From Devosia naphthalenivorans (GTDB lineage Bacteria > Pseudomonadota > Alphaproteobacteria > Rhizobiales > Devosiaceae): a DNA stretch of 64,000 nucleotides. The translations under genes and the position numbers were made by a program. The notes below the pieces were generated by a model, which had not been told where the DNA came from, searched no databases, and worked only from the letters and a program-made list of their open reading frames with translations. The DNA lies in NCBI RefSeq assembly GCF_003056355.1, contig NZ_PYVW01000001.1:434001-498000 (forward strand), read 5' to 3'. Below are positions 8,669-17,822 of this stretch, in pieces (position 1 is the stretch's first letter; the number at the start of each line of letters is the position of its first letter).

Positions 8669-8710
8669 AAAAAAGCCTCCGGGCGAAACCGGAAATTCCA
8701 GTTCGCCCGG
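8669..8710 (-). terminator. Rho-independent terminator after the PQQ dehydrogenase
   Basis: Read on the minus strand, a 9-bp stem (CCGGGCGAA at 8710-8702, TTCGCCCGG at 8687-8679) with a 14-base loop is followed by AGGC and then six T residues (8674-8669). It lies between the dehydrogenase stop (8734) and the binding-protein start (8656), so the downstream ABC genes depend on read-through or their own promoter. Confidence 0.75.
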
Positions 8711-8733
8711 GGGGGTAGCAGGGCGCTGGCCGA

Positions 8734-10464
8734 CTAGTCCGGGAGCGCGAAGACGTAGAGCGTCACCGGGTTGTTTGGCGGTAGCTTGACGTCCGGCGTC
8801 AGCGACTGCAGGCGGCCAAGGCCGTTACCGAAGTTCGCCACCACAGCAATGTACTGCTTGCCATTGGCCTCATAGCTGATCGGGAACGACTCGAGCGAGT
8901 TACTCAATTTGCCGCTTTCCCAAAGGACGTCACCGGTCTCGTCATCAAAGGCGATGAGCTTGCGATCGAGCGTGCCCACGAACACCACGCCGCCGGCTGT
9001 TGGCAGGGTCGAGGTGGTGACGGGCGCATACTGCCGGTATTCCCACATGTCCGACTGGTCGGACAGCTTGACGGCACGGACCTGGCCGATATTGCCGTCG
9101 CCATCAGGGTGCTCGACGCGAGAATAAGTCTGCAAGCCACCGCCGGTGTAAATCTGGCCGGGGTCAAGCGGGTTCACGGTGGTGTTGGAGCAGAACTCTA
9201 CCGTCGGCAGATAGAGGGCGCCGGTCCTGGGGCTGTAGGAGGTGGCTTGCCAAGCGCGTCCACCCGGGTCAGCCGGGCAGTTGAACGTGGTTTCGCCAAT
9301 CACGGGGATGACGTCCGGGTTGATCTCTTTTTCCCCGGTTTCCTGATCGATCGAGAGCACCACGTTCTGCGGCACCGTTTCCTTGGCCCACAGCCACTTG
9401 CCGTCCTTACGGTCGATCGCTTCGATGATGCCGATCTTACCAGTCGTCACCAGCATGTCGTCGATGATCATGCGCTCGTAGACGTAGTCGAGGTCGAGCG
9501 AGTCAGTCGCCAAGTATTGGTGATACCACTTCAATTCGCCGCTGTTCGGGTCGATGGCGAGTGTCGAGTTGGTGTAGAGCGCCTCATTGGTGACGTTCGG
9601 GTCCGAGCTTGGGGGCGTTAGCCCGGCGATCTCGACGTTCCACGGATAGGGCTGGCCAACGCCGGCGAAGATCAGGTTCTGCTCGGGATCGTAGGAGCCC
9701 GTGATCCAGGCCGATGCACCATGGCGGCTCTCGAGCGGCACGCCGTTCCAGCTGTTGCCCTCGGGTGTATCGCCACGTGCGATGGTGTTGACCCGCCAGA
9801 TTTCCTCGCCGGTGTCCACGTCGTGACCGGTAAAGAAGCAGCCGCCAGGCTGGGCGTTGCTGCAGTTGGTCATGCCCTGGACAATGACGCCGTTGGCGAC
9901 GAGCGGTCCGCTCGAAAAGGCGAAGCCCTTGTTGTAGTCGGCGACCTGCTGGTCCCAAACGAGCTGGCCGGTCTTGATGTCCAGCGCAATGATGTGCGCG
10001 TCGCGGGTAGCGACGATCAGGTTATCACCGAAGATGGCCTTGGAGCGTTCGCCGCCGGGGTTCACGTCATCGGGCAACTCATGCTGGTACTCCCAGATCA
10101 GATCGCCCGTGGCAGCGTCCAGCGCCTGGATGCGGTGGTCGGCATTCTGGATGAACATGACGCCGTCGTGAACGAGGGGGGTCTCCTGCGTCCGTCCGCC
10201 GGGGCTCATGCCCCAGGACCATGCAAGCTCCAGCTCGTCGACGTTCTCCTTATTGATCTCCTCGAGCGGGCTGTAGCCCCAGCCGTCATAGGTCCGGCGC
10301 CACATCAGCCAATCGGCGTCCGGCGGATTGAGCAGCATCTCCTCGGTGACCGGAGTGATGCTGTCGATGGGGCCATCTTGTGCCATGGCCGCTTGCACCG
10401 CCAGCATCGACGTCATCGAAGCAGCGATCGCAACAATCGCGCTCAGTCTCGGATTCGTCTTCAT
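8734..10464 (-). CDS. PQQ-dependent alcohol dehydrogenase (quinoprotein)
   Basis: A secreted eight-bladed propeller quinoprotein of 576 residues that oxidises alcohols in the periplasm and passes electrons to cytochrome c. AGGAGG at 10471-10476 selects the ATG at 10464 over one seven codons upstream; the signal peptide ends AVQAAMAQ. Tryptophan-docking repeats are seen (LDAATGDLIWEYQ, LDIKTGQLVWDQQ, FDDETGDVLWES). The catalytic Asp is probably D324, with a second acid at D326 (DSLDLDYVYE), the pattern found in lanthanide-dependent enzymes. The vicinal Cys-Cys pair of methanol dehydrogenase is absent; instead there is C201-x7-C209. The usual metal-ligand Asn of GNP is Gln (Q271). There is no cytochrome domain. 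The substrate cannot be read; relatives include ethanol dehydrogenases and the Devosia deoxynivalenol dehydrogenase DepA. Confidence 0.9.
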   Translation of the reverse strand: MKTNPRLSAIVAIAASMTSMLAVQAAMAQDGPIDSITPVTEEMLLNPPDADWLMWRRTYDGWGYSPLEEINKENVDELELAWSWGMSPGGRTQETPLVHDGVMFIQNADHRIQALDAATGDLIWEYQHELPDDVNPGGERSKAIFGDNLIVATRDAHIIALDIKTGQLVWDQQVADYNKGFAFSSGPLVANGVIVQGMTNCSNAQPGGCFFTGHDVDTGEEIWRVNTIARGDTPEGNSWNGVPLESRHGASAWITGSYDPEQNLIFAGVGQPYPWNVEIAGLTPPSSDPNVTNEALYTNSTLAIDPNSGELKWYHQYLATDSLDLDYVYERMIIDDMLVTTGKIGIIEAIDRKDGKWLWAKETVPQNVVLSIDQETGEKEINPDVIPVIGETTFNCPADPGGRAWQATSYSPRTGALYLPTVEFCSNTTVNPLDPGQIYTGGGLQTYSRVEHPDGDGNIGQVRAVKLSDQSDMWEYRQYAPVTTSTLPTAGGVVFVGTLDRKLIAFDDETGDVLWESGKLSNSLESFPISYEANGKQYIAVVANFGNGLGRLQSLTPDVKLPPNNPVTLYVFALPD

Positions 10465-10598
10465 CTTTTGCCTCCTCAGCCTCATTGTAACTGCCGCTCG
10501 GCTTTTTTGACTTGCCGGCCGATCTTGTATGTTAGATTGCCCTCAGCTAATCGGAAGCCGCAGACTGCGTCAAGCTGACACACCGCCAAATGTATTAA

Positions 10599-10613
10599 GC
10601 CTAGACTTTAGGC
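10599..10613. promoter_or_regulatory. Inverted repeat upstream of the PQQ dehydrogenase
   Basis: GCCTA and TAGGC arms separated by five bases form a perfect dyad 135 bases before the dehydrogenase ATG. On the minus strand a TTGACG hexamer follows it at about 10572. It lies in the 307-base gene-free stretch 10465-10771, in which I see nothing else. A binding site for a response regulator or LysR-type activator is a guess. Confidence 0.3.
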
Positions 10614-10771
10614 GTATGCCGCGAGTGGGAGGGGGCGTCATTGCCTGCCGGAAGGTAGGTGGGGCCGGGTGATCGGGAGACGTGCTGAAGCTGGGCTCAA
10701 GGGGAGCCTGAGACTGCGGAGTAGGGCGCCGGGTGCGAGCGGCATCCCGGTGTTGTCAGTGTGGAACTGAG

Positions 10772-11194
10772 TTAGTTCAGGGCCTTGAAGGCTTCATCGA
10801 GTGTCGTCGCTGGCATATCAAAGCAACTGTCGAGGATCGCCTGGGAGCTCACATCTATGGTTGCCGTAGCCTCGGCGCCGCCGCCTACATCGCCGGTCGT
10901 GGCGGCGACATCGGCTTCGTCGGAAGAGCTGGGTTCGGTGGAGTCGGGTGTCGAGGCCGTCGCATCGGAATCGCCGGATCGGCTGTCCGCGGTCCGTGCG
11001 TACTGGTAGCCGCGCAAGAACGCGGTGGCTTCTTCGGGCTCCATTTCATTGAGATCGGCGCAGGTCAGCACTTCCATCTCGCCGGCGCTCCCGGCGTCTG
11101 AACCCGGGCTCGTCTGGACCGCATCCTGCGATGCGGCTGTTCCGGCTAAACCAAGTACGGCAAATGCGGCCAGCGGTATCAATATCCCGGGCAT
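10772..11194 (-). CDS. Small secreted HdeA-like protein with Ser/Asp-rich insert
   Basis: A 140-residue protein with a signal peptide (ILIPLAAFAVLGLAGTAAS). Two segments, LTCADLNEMEPEEATAFLRG (residues about 43-62) and ILDSCFDMPATTLDEAF (about 120-136), look like the two helices and conserved Cys pair of HdeA/HdeB acid-stress chaperones. Between them lies an unusual stretch of about 45 residues rich in Ser, Asp, Glu, Ala and Thr. AGGAG precedes the ATG at 11194. It is upstream of the PQQ dehydrogenase on the same strand, separated by 307 bases. The family call is moderate; the insert is lineage-specific as far as I can judge. Confidence 0.5.
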   Translation of the reverse strand: MPGILIPLAAFAVLGLAGTAASQDAVQTSPGSDAGSAGEMEVLTCADLNEMEPEEATAFLRGYQYARTADSRSGDSDATASTPDSTEPSSSDEADVAATTGDVGGGAEATATIDVSSQAILDSCFDMPATTLDEAFKALN

Positions 11195-11410
11195 GGCTTG
11201 CTCCTAGTTTCAAGGTTTCGGGGCGACGCTCAGCCTACAACCTTGCCCGGTTCGATTAGTTTCACCGGATGACGGGTTTGTTGTGGTACCCAGGGCGCCG
11301 AAGGCTGTCGGCGGCCAGTGTCACATTTTGGCAACAATTGTCTTGAATGGATGGGCAAATTGGGTCAGGCTCTGCCTCCCGTGGTGGAGACGGAGAGCCA
11401 TCGGCATTTA

Positions 11411-13750
11411 ATGAGTGAAGCAGCCAGCATCGGCAATGAGCCGGGGCCCCGTTCCGGGCTCGAGACTACCACACCAGCGCGCGCGCCTTTCCAGACGCGT
11501 CGCAGCAATAAATCCTTGCGCGTGCTTGGCCTGGTGGTTGTCTCTGCATCGGTGCTGATGTCCTCGATCTCGTTCCTGATCCTGTCGGGGACTACCAATA
11601 TCGAGCCCTCGACCACGGTGTGGACCGTGATCTGGATTGTCACCGGCATTCTGGTGCTGCTGATGATCGCGCTGGTTGTGACCGAGGCGCTGCTACTGAT
11701 CCAGGGGCGCATGCAGCGCCAGCCCGGCTCCTCCATGCAGGTTCGCATGGTGACGATGTTTGCCCTGGTGGCGGCCATCCCGGCGGCCTTGGTCGCCGTG
11801 GTGGCGACGATTGCGCTCAACCAGGGACTCGATCAGTGGTTCTCCGAGCGTACCCGGTCCATGGTAGAAAGCTCGCGACTGGTCGCGCGTTCGTACATGC
11901 TGGAGCACGCGCAGGTGCTGCGCGACGACGTGATCTGGGTAGCAACAGAGCTAGAGCAGGCGCACGCGACTTATGACGCTGACAAGACTCGTTTCCAGCG
12001 CATCCTGACGGCGCTTGCGGTGACGCGCTCGCTGCCGTTCACATCGCTGGTGAATGCCGAGGGCGAGACGCTGATGCGGGCTCAGATCGCGGTGCAGGGG
12101 GCCTATCCTAAGCTACCCGAGGGCATTACGGATGGCTTGGTTGAGGGCATCCCGGCGGCGATTGCGCCGGGGCGGATCAATCTGGTGGGCTCGGTCATCA
12201 AGCTTCGCGGCTATGACGACACCTATCTGTTCGTGGCGCGGCCGATGGAAGCCGAAGTGCTCGAATATATGCGGCTCACGGACGAAAATATCACCGAGTA
12301 CCGGGAATATGCGTCCAACCGGCTGGTGTTTCAGATCACGTTCACCATCATGTATGTGGGCCTGGCGGTGGTGCTGCTGTTGGCCGCGCTGTGGATCGGT
12401 ATCGCGCTGGCGAACCGCTTCGTGGACCCGATCCGCAATCTGATGATCGCCTCCAATCGCGTCAGTGGCGGCGATCTGGACGTGCAGGTTCCGGTGCAGG
12501 AAGGCCGTGGTGATCTGCGCGATTTGTCCAACGGTTTCAATAGGATGACGCAGCAGCTGAAGAACCAGCATCATGCGCTGCTGACCGCCAGCGAGATGAA
12601 TGAAAAGCGCCGTCAGTTCACCGAGGCGGTGGTGGAAGGGGTGTCGGCCGGCATTATCGGGCTTGATCCGTTTGGTGCGGTGACGCTGGTCAATGCCCGC
12701 GCCTGTCAGATGCTGGAGCGCGATGAAATTGCGCTGATGGGCGAGCGGATCGAGGATGCCATGCCGGAAATGGCGCCTATTCTGGAGCGGGCACGTTCTG
12801 CCCGGCGCGGGCAGGTGCGGGACCAGATCCAGCTCGGCAATGAAACTGACCGGCGGACCTATCAGGTGCAATTGACGCGTGAGGGTTCGATAACCGAGTC
12901 CAAGGGATATGTGCTGACGTTCGACGACATCACCGACCTCGAATCGGCGCAGAGGACCAGTGCATGGGCTGACGTGGCGCGACGCATTGCTCACGAGATC
13001 AAGAATCCGCTGACCCCGATCCAACTCTCTGCCGAGCGCCTGCGCCGCCGTTATGGTTCCAAGCTTGAGGATGATCGCGAAGTCTTCGACAAGTGCATCA
13101 ACACCATTGTGCGTCAGGTGGGCGATATCGGCCGGATGGTCGACGAGTTTTCGGCTTTCGCCCGGATGCCCGAGGCCGCGCCCGAGAAGGCTGATCTGTC
13201 GGATACGGTACGCCAGGCAGTGTTCCTCGAAAGCGTTCGCCTGCCCGAAGTGATCATCCATACCGGACTGCCGCAGGAGGCAATCTACGCCTGGTTTGAC
13301 ACAAGGCTGATTGCCCAGTCTCTCACCAATCTTATCAAGAATGCCGTGGAAGCCTTTGAAACGGTGGAAAAGAGTGAGAATTGGACGCCTACGATCTGGG
13401 TTCAGGCGCAGATCGAAGGTAATCACGCCCGCGTTGCCGTTTCCGACAATGGCAAGGGCTGGCCCAAGGACAATCGCCAGCGGCTGCTCGAGCCCTATAT
13501 GACGACGCGCGAGAAGGGCACCGGCCTCGGCCTCGCCATTGTGGCCAAGATCATCGAGCAGCATGGCGGCATTGTTGAACTGGTCGATGCGGAGCCTGAT
13601 CCCACCGGACGGGTCGGCGCCTGCGTCACCTTCACCCTGCCGCTCGACCCACCCAGCATCAATTCGAAAGCGGCGCACGGACCGAACCAGCCGGATACGG
13701 AATCCGCCCAAAAAGAGGAGCCGCTTTACCAAGCGGCGGTACATAAATAA
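11411..13750 (+). CDS. ntrY: NtrY, membrane sensor histidine kinase
   Basis: A sensor kinase of about 779 residues, partner of NtrX, controlling nitrogen and respiratory or envelope responses in alphaproteobacteria. Three or four N-terminal membrane helices are followed by a periplasmic region, a helix, a HAMP domain (NRFVDPIRNLMIASNRVSGG), a PAS domain (FTEAVVEGVSAGIIGLDPFG), the H-box (ARRIAHEIKNPLTPIQLSAE), the N-box (SLTNLIKNAVEAF) and a G-box (GTGLGLAIV). The open frame reaches a GTG at 11318, but the ATG at 11411 gives the more usual N-terminus; a purine-rich GGAGA lies slightly far upstream. Its stop shares a base with the ntrX ATG. Confidence 0.93.
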   Translation: MSEAASIGNEPGPRSGLETTTPARAPFQTRRSNKSLRVLGLVVVSASVLMSSISFLILSGTTNIEPSTTVWTVIWIVTGILVLLMIALVVTEALLLIQGRMQRQPGSSMQVRMVTMFALVAAIPAALVAVVATIALNQGLDQWFSERTRSMVESSRLVARSYMLEHAQVLRDDVIWVATELEQAHATYDADKTRFQRILTALAVTRSLPFTSLVNAEGETLMRAQIAVQGAYPKLPEGITDGLVEGIPAAIAPGRINLVGSVIKLRGYDDTYLFVARPMEAEVLEYMRLTDENITEYREYASNRLVFQITFTIMYVGLAVVLLLAALWIGIALANRFVDPIRNLMIASNRVSGGDLDVQVPVQEGRGDLRDLSNGFNRMTQQLKNQHHALLTASEMNEKRRQFTEAVVEGVSAGIIGLDPFGAVTLVNARACQMLERDEIALMGERIEDAMPEMAPILERARSARRGQVRDQIQLGNETDRRTYQVQLTREGSITESKGYVLTFDDITDLESAQRTSAWADVARRIAHEIKNPLTPIQLSAERLRRRYGSKLEDDREVFDKCINTIVRQVGDIGRMVDEFSAFARMPEAAPEKADLSDTVRQAVFLESVRLPEVIIHTGLPQEAIYAWFDTRLIAQSLTNLIKNAVEAFETVEKSENWTPTIWVQAQIEGNHARVAVSDNGKGWPKDNRQRLLEPYMTTREKGTGLGLAIVAKIIEQHGGIVELVDAEPDPTGRVGACVTFTLPLDPPSINSKAAHGPNQPDTESAQKEEPLYQAAVHK

Positions 13751-15132
13751 TGGCACTCGACATCCTCATCATCGATGACGAAGACGATATTCGCGAACTG
13801 ATCGCCGGCATCCTGGAGGATGAAGGCTATGAGGCGCGCCAGGCCCATGACGCGGACAGCGGCCTCAACGAAATCGCGCGTCGGCGGCCCAGTCTGGTTT
13901 TTCTGGATATCTGGATGCAGGGATCGCGGCTGGACGGGCTGCAATTGCTGGACGTGTTCCAGAGCCAGCACCCCGATATGCCGGTCGTTATGATCTCTGG
14001 CCACGGCAATGTGGAAACGGCTGTTTCCGCTATCCGGCGCGGTGCCTACGACTATATCGAGAAGCCGTTCAAGATCGACCGCTTGCTGCACATCACGCAA
14101 CGGGCGATGGAGGCGACGCGACTGCGCAATGAAGTGGCCGAGCTCAAGGAGCGCTCTTCATCCAAGAGCATCGAAATGGTGGGTAATTCCCCAGCGCTGC
14201 AGCAGGTGAAGGCGACGATCGAGAAATCGGCTCCGACCAATTCGCGCATTTTCATCTCGGGGCCATCGGGGGCCGGCAAGGGGTTGGTGGCGCGGCTGAT
14301 CCACCAGCGCAGCCCGCGAGCCGACGCGCCGTTCATCGAGATCAATGCTTCGCTTTATGCGCCCGAAGAAGTGCCGGTCGTGCTGTTCGGGCGGGAAGTG
14401 CGTGAGAAAACGGGCATCTTGAAGGTGGAAGTCGGTGCGCTGGAAAAGGCGCATGGCGGCACGCTTTATCTGTCCGAAGTGACGACGCTGCCGGCCCAGA
14501 CCCAGGCAGCACTGCTCCGCACGCTCGTGGAAAATCGCTTTCATCGCGTTGGCGGAACACAGGCCGTGCCTATCGATGTGCGTATCATTGCCGCCAGTTC
14601 GCAGAACGTGGCTGCGCAGATCGAGGCGGGTGAATTCCGCTCGGATCTGTTCCATCGTCTATCGATCGTGCCACTGCCACTGACACCGATCAAGGAGCGG
14701 CGTGAAGACGTGCCGCCGCTGGTTAATGTGTTCATCGACCAGATCTGCCGGATGCATAATCTGCAGCGCATGACCGTTGGTGAGGATGCCATGGCGGTGC
14801 TGCAGGCGCAGGAATGGCCGGGCAATGCGCGGCAGTTGCGCAACTCCATCGAGCGGTTGCTGATTCTGATGAAGGACCAGTTGCCCGACGGTAATGTCAT
14901 TACCGCCGCCATGTTGCCGTCCGATATTGGCGAAGTGCTGCCCACGGTCGGCGATACCGACGCTTCGGCGCATCTGATGAGTCTGCCTCTGCGGGAGGCT
15001 CGCGAGGTGTTCGAGCGGCAATATCTGCTGGCGCAGATCGAGCGATTTGGCGGCAATATCTCCAAGACTGCGGAGTTTGTGGGCATGGAGCGCAGCGCGC
15101 TTCACCGCAAAATCAAGTCCCTCGGACTGTAG
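13750..15132 (+). CDS. ntrX: NtrX, response regulator with AAA+ domain
   Basis: The 460-residue partner of NtrY. Receiver domain with phospho-acceptor D53 (FLDIWMQGSRLDG), then a sigma-54 type AAA+ domain with Walker A GPSGAGKG and the later LFHRLSIVPLPLTPIKERRED segment, and a C-terminal Fis-type helix-turn-helix (GGNISKTAEFVGMERSALHR). The GAFTGA loop that contacts sigma-54 is missing: the place reads LFGREVREKTGI. This matches other alphaproteobacterial NtrX proteins, which act without sigma-54. The start shares one base with ntrY (TAATG). Confidence 0.95.
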   Translation: MALDILIIDDEDDIRELIAGILEDEGYEARQAHDADSGLNEIARRRPSLVFLDIWMQGSRLDGLQLLDVFQSQHPDMPVVMISGHGNVETAVSAIRRGAYDYIEKPFKIDRLLHITQRAMEATRLRNEVAELKERSSSKSIEMVGNSPALQQVKATIEKSAPTNSRIFISGPSGAGKGLVARLIHQRSPRADAPFIEINASLYAPEEVPVVLFGREVREKTGILKVEVGALEKAHGGTLYLSEVTTLPAQTQAALLRTLVENRFHRVGGTQAVPIDVRIIAASSQNVAAQIEAGEFRSDLFHRLSIVPLPLTPIKERREDVPPLVNVFIDQICRMHNLQRMTVGEDAMAVLQAQEWPGNARQLRNSIERLLILMKDQLPDGNVITAAMLPSDIGEVLPTVGDTDASAHLMSLPLREAREVFERQYLLAQIERFGGNISKTAEFVGMERSALHRKIKSLGL

Positions 15133-15320
15133 AAGGGCCTCATATATTTGTGCCCGTGCCATGCGCCCGGCGCGGGTAGGCATCAAAATTGAAGTGTGCC
15201 ATAGTGTTGAATGCGCGATGATTTCGCGCCGGCGGGGGCTCGGCGGCAGCCTTCGGCCGACAAGCCCAGCAATGGCAGCGACAACGGCGCCAAGCAATGC
15301 CGCAGAAAAAAGAGGCCTAA

Positions 15321-15572
15321 ATGCCCAGCGAAAAGCAGCAAAATCTGCAAGATTCCTTCCTCAACCACGTTCGCAAGCAGAAAGTGCCCGTTACGATTTT
15401 CCTGGTGAACGGCGTCAAACTGCAGGGCGTGATCACCTGGTTCGACAATTTCTGTCTTCTGTTACGTCGGGACGCCCAGTCGCAACTGGTTTACAAGCAC
15501 GCCATTTCAACCATCATGCCGGGCGCGCCAATCCAGTTGTTCGATCCCGAGCAGAACCAAGACAGCGACTGA
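15321..15572 (+). CDS. hfq: Hfq, RNA chaperone
   Basis: Hfq forms a hexameric ring that pairs small RNAs with mRNAs. The 83-residue product has the conserved Sm1 and Sm2 signatures: [29 protein letters not shown] and YKHAIST. The C-terminal tail is short, as is usual in alphaproteobacteria. It lies 188 bases after ntrX and 7 bases before hflX, the common hfq-hflX arrangement. The 188-base gap before it may hold the hfq promoter, but no clear motif stands out. Confidence 0.97.
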   Translation: MPSEKQQNLQDSFLNHVRKQKVPVTIFLVNGVKLQGVITWFDNFCLLLRRDAQSQLVYKHAISTIMPGAPIQLFDPEQNQDSD

Positions 15573-15579
15573 CACATAG

Positions 15580-16956
15580 ATGACCGAATTTGGCGACGAC
15601 GAAGAGGCCGTCCGCAAGGGTGGCCCGCAGGGGTTTGTTGATCAGCGCTATCAGCCTTTCCGTGTGGGCCTCGTCGTTCCAGACGTGCGTGGCAGCACTT
15701 CGCAGCATTCGCTTGACGCGCGCCTAGCCGAATTCGAAGGCCTGGCTGGTGCTATCGAGCTGGACATCGTTTTCTCCGAAGTGGTCAAGGTTCGCGAGAT
15801 CAAGCCAGCTACGTTCATCGGCGGCGGCCACACCGAGACGCTGGCGGGCAAGGTCAAGGAACACAAGATCGATCTGCTGTTGGTCGATGCGCAATTGACG
15901 GCCATCCAGCAGCGCAATCTCGAAAAGGAAACCCATGCCAAGGTATTGGACCGCACGGGACTGATCCTCGAGATTTTCGGCGATCGGGCGGCGACCCGTG
16001 AAGGTGTGCTGCAGGTCGAGCTTGCACATCTCAATTACCAGAAGGGGCGGCTGGTCCGCTCCTGGACCCACCTCGAAAGACAGCGCGGTAGTGGTGGCAG
16101 CGGCTTCATGGGCGGTCCGGGCGAAACCCAGATCGAAAGTGACCGCCGCCAGATCATGGACCGTATCGTGCTGCTCGAAGATCGGTTGGATAAGGTCAAG
16201 AAGACCCGTGTCCAACAGCGCGCGCAGCGTATCGGCACGCCGATCGTGGCGCTGGTGGGCTACACCAATGCGGGTAAATCGACCCTGTTCAATGCCCTCA
16301 CGCATTCGGAAGTGTTCGCCAAGGACCTGCTGTTTGCGACGCTCGATACGACGGTGCGCAAGCTCGAACTGCCGCATGGGCGCGAGATCATGCTGAGCGA
16401 CACCGTGGGATTCGTGGCCGATCTGCCGACCGATCTGGTTGCGGCATTCCGCGCCACGCTGGAAGAGGTGCTCGATGCCGACGTGATTCTGCACGCTCGT
16501 GACATTTCCAGTGTCGATCATCTGGCGCAGGCACAAGATGTGCTGAAGGTTCTGGGCGATCTGGGTGTGTCGCCCGAGACGACGCCGATCATCGAAGTGT
16601 GGAACAAGATCGATCTGCTGGGGCAGGGCGACTTGCCGATTGACGAGTTGCTGGCGGGCATTACGCCATCGAGCAAGGTCGCCAGCGTGGTTCCGGTCTC
16701 TGCGGTAACCGGTCAGGGCATCGACGAGCTTAAGCTAGCCATCGAAACCGCGCTGGGCGAGAACAGCCGCACCTACCATGTGCATGTGCCGCACACGGCG
16801 GGAGCGGATATCGGCTGGCTGCATTCGCACGCCGAGATCATCTCGCGTGATGAACCGACGGAGACGGGTTCGGGCTTTGTGGTTCGGGTGGAACCCCGGC
16901 ATAGGGCTGCGTTCATCGAGCGGTTCAATGGCCGGATCGAAAGCCCTGACGTTTAG
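15580..16956 (+). CDS. hflX: HflX, ribosome-associated GTPase
   Basis: HflX is a GTPase that binds the 50S subunit and splits stalled ribosomes. The 458-residue product has the N-terminal HflX domain (residues about 25-190, including GGGHTETLAGKV and the Gly-rich GGSGFMGGPGETQIE) and a GTPase domain with G1 GYTNAGKST, G3 DTVGF and G4 NKID. The ATG at 15580 lies seven bases after the hfq stop, so it is probably co-transcribed with hfq. Its 3' end overlaps the convergent mazG by four bases. Confidence 0.96.
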   Translation: MTEFGDDEEAVRKGGPQGFVDQRYQPFRVGLVVPDVRGSTSQHSLDARLAEFEGLAGAIELDIVFSEVVKVREIKPATFIGGGHTETLAGKVKEHKIDLLLVDAQLTAIQQRNLEKETHAKVLDRTGLILEIFGDRAATREGVLQVELAHLNYQKGRLVRSWTHLERQRGSGGSGFMGGPGETQIESDRRQIMDRIVLLEDRLDKVKKTRVQQRAQRIGTPIVALVGYTNAGKSTLFNALTHSEVFAKDLLFATLDTTVRKLELPHGREIMLSDTVGFVADLPTDLVAAFRATLEEVLDADVILHARDISSVDHLAQAQDVLKVLGDLGVSPETTPIIEVWNKIDLLGQGDLPIDELLAGITPSSKVASVVPVSAVTGQGIDELKLAIETALGENSRTYHVHVPHTAGADIGWLHSHAEIISRDEPTETGSGFVVRVEPRHRAAFIERFNGRIESPDV

Positions 16957-17762
16957 GCTTTGTCCGCGGCCCTGATCTCGTTCCAGTAGCCATCCAGACG
17001 ATCGAGCCCGGCGTTTGCGGGTTCGATACCGTCTTCGCGGCAGCGGGCCTCGACGTGGTGGAAGCGGCGCGTGAACTTGAAGTTGGCGTCGCGCAGGGCT
17101 GCCTCGGGATCGACGCCAGCCTTACGGGCGAGGTTGGCTACAGCAAATAGCAGATCGCCAATTTCTTCGTGGACGGCAGATGTGTTGCCGGTAGCCTGAG
17201 CTTCCATGACCTCGGCGAGTTCCTCATCCACCTTGGCCTTGACCGACGCAAGGTCCGGCCAATCAAAACCAACCTTGGCGGCGCGCTTGGTCAGCTTTTC
17301 GGCGCGCACGAGTGCAGGGAGCGCGTTGGGAACATCGTCCAGCAGGGAAGGGGTTTCGTTGCCCTTGCGAGCGGCTTTTGCCGTCCGTTCTTCGACCTTG
17401 ATTGCTTCCCACTGGCCTTTTGCGAGTGCGGCACTGGCGGCCGCTTCCTCGCCGAAGACGTGAGGGTGGCGGCGGATCAGTTTTTCGGTGATGGAATAGA
17501 TCACGTCGCCGATGTCGAAATAGCCGGCCTCACTGGCCATCTGCGCGTGAAAGATCGGCTGGAACAGCAGATCGCCCAGTTCTTCGCGCAGATCGGCCCA
17601 GTCCTGGCGCTCTATGGCGTCGGAAACCTCATAGGCCTCTTCGATCGTATAATGCCGGATGCTGGAAAAATCCTGTTCCAAATCCCACGGGCAGCCGCCG
17701 TCAGGATTGCGCAGCGCCGCCATGATTTCGATGAGACGGGAAATATCGCGGGAAGGCTGCAT
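16953..17762 (-). CDS. mazG: MazG, nucleoside triphosphate pyrophosphohydrolase
   Basis: MazG hydrolyses NTPs and dNTPs to the monophosphates, a house-cleaning and stress activity. The 269-residue product contains two MazG-type helical repeats with the EExxE...ExxD metal-binding pattern: TIEEAYEVSDAI with LREELGDLLFQ (residues about 38-68), and KVDEELAEVMEA with VHEEIGDLLFAV (about 178-208). The N-terminal LRNPDGGCPWDLEQ is diagnostic. The length fits the family. It is transcribed toward hflX, overlapping by four bases. Confidence 0.95.
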   Translation of the reverse strand: MQPSRDISRLIEIMAALRNPDGGCPWDLEQDFSSIRHYTIEEAYEVSDAIERQDWADLREELGDLLFQPIFHAQMASEAGYFDIGDVIYSITEKLIRRHPHVFGEEAAASAALAKGQWEAIKVEERTAKAARKGNETPSLLDDVPNALPALVRAEKLTKRAAKVGFDWPDLASVKAKVDEELAEVMEAQATGNTSAVHEEIGDLLFAVANLARKAGVDPEAALRDANFKFTRRFHHVEARCREDGIEPANAGLDRLDGYWNEIRAADKA

Positions 17763-17822
17763 GGCACTCGGATCGGTTGAATCGATGCGTGCACATTAGC
17801 AGCTATGGGGAGCGGGGCCAGT

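Noticed and set aside
12113..13756. 547-codon minus-strand open frame opposite ntrY
   Set aside because: A shadow of ntrY; no recognisable domains.
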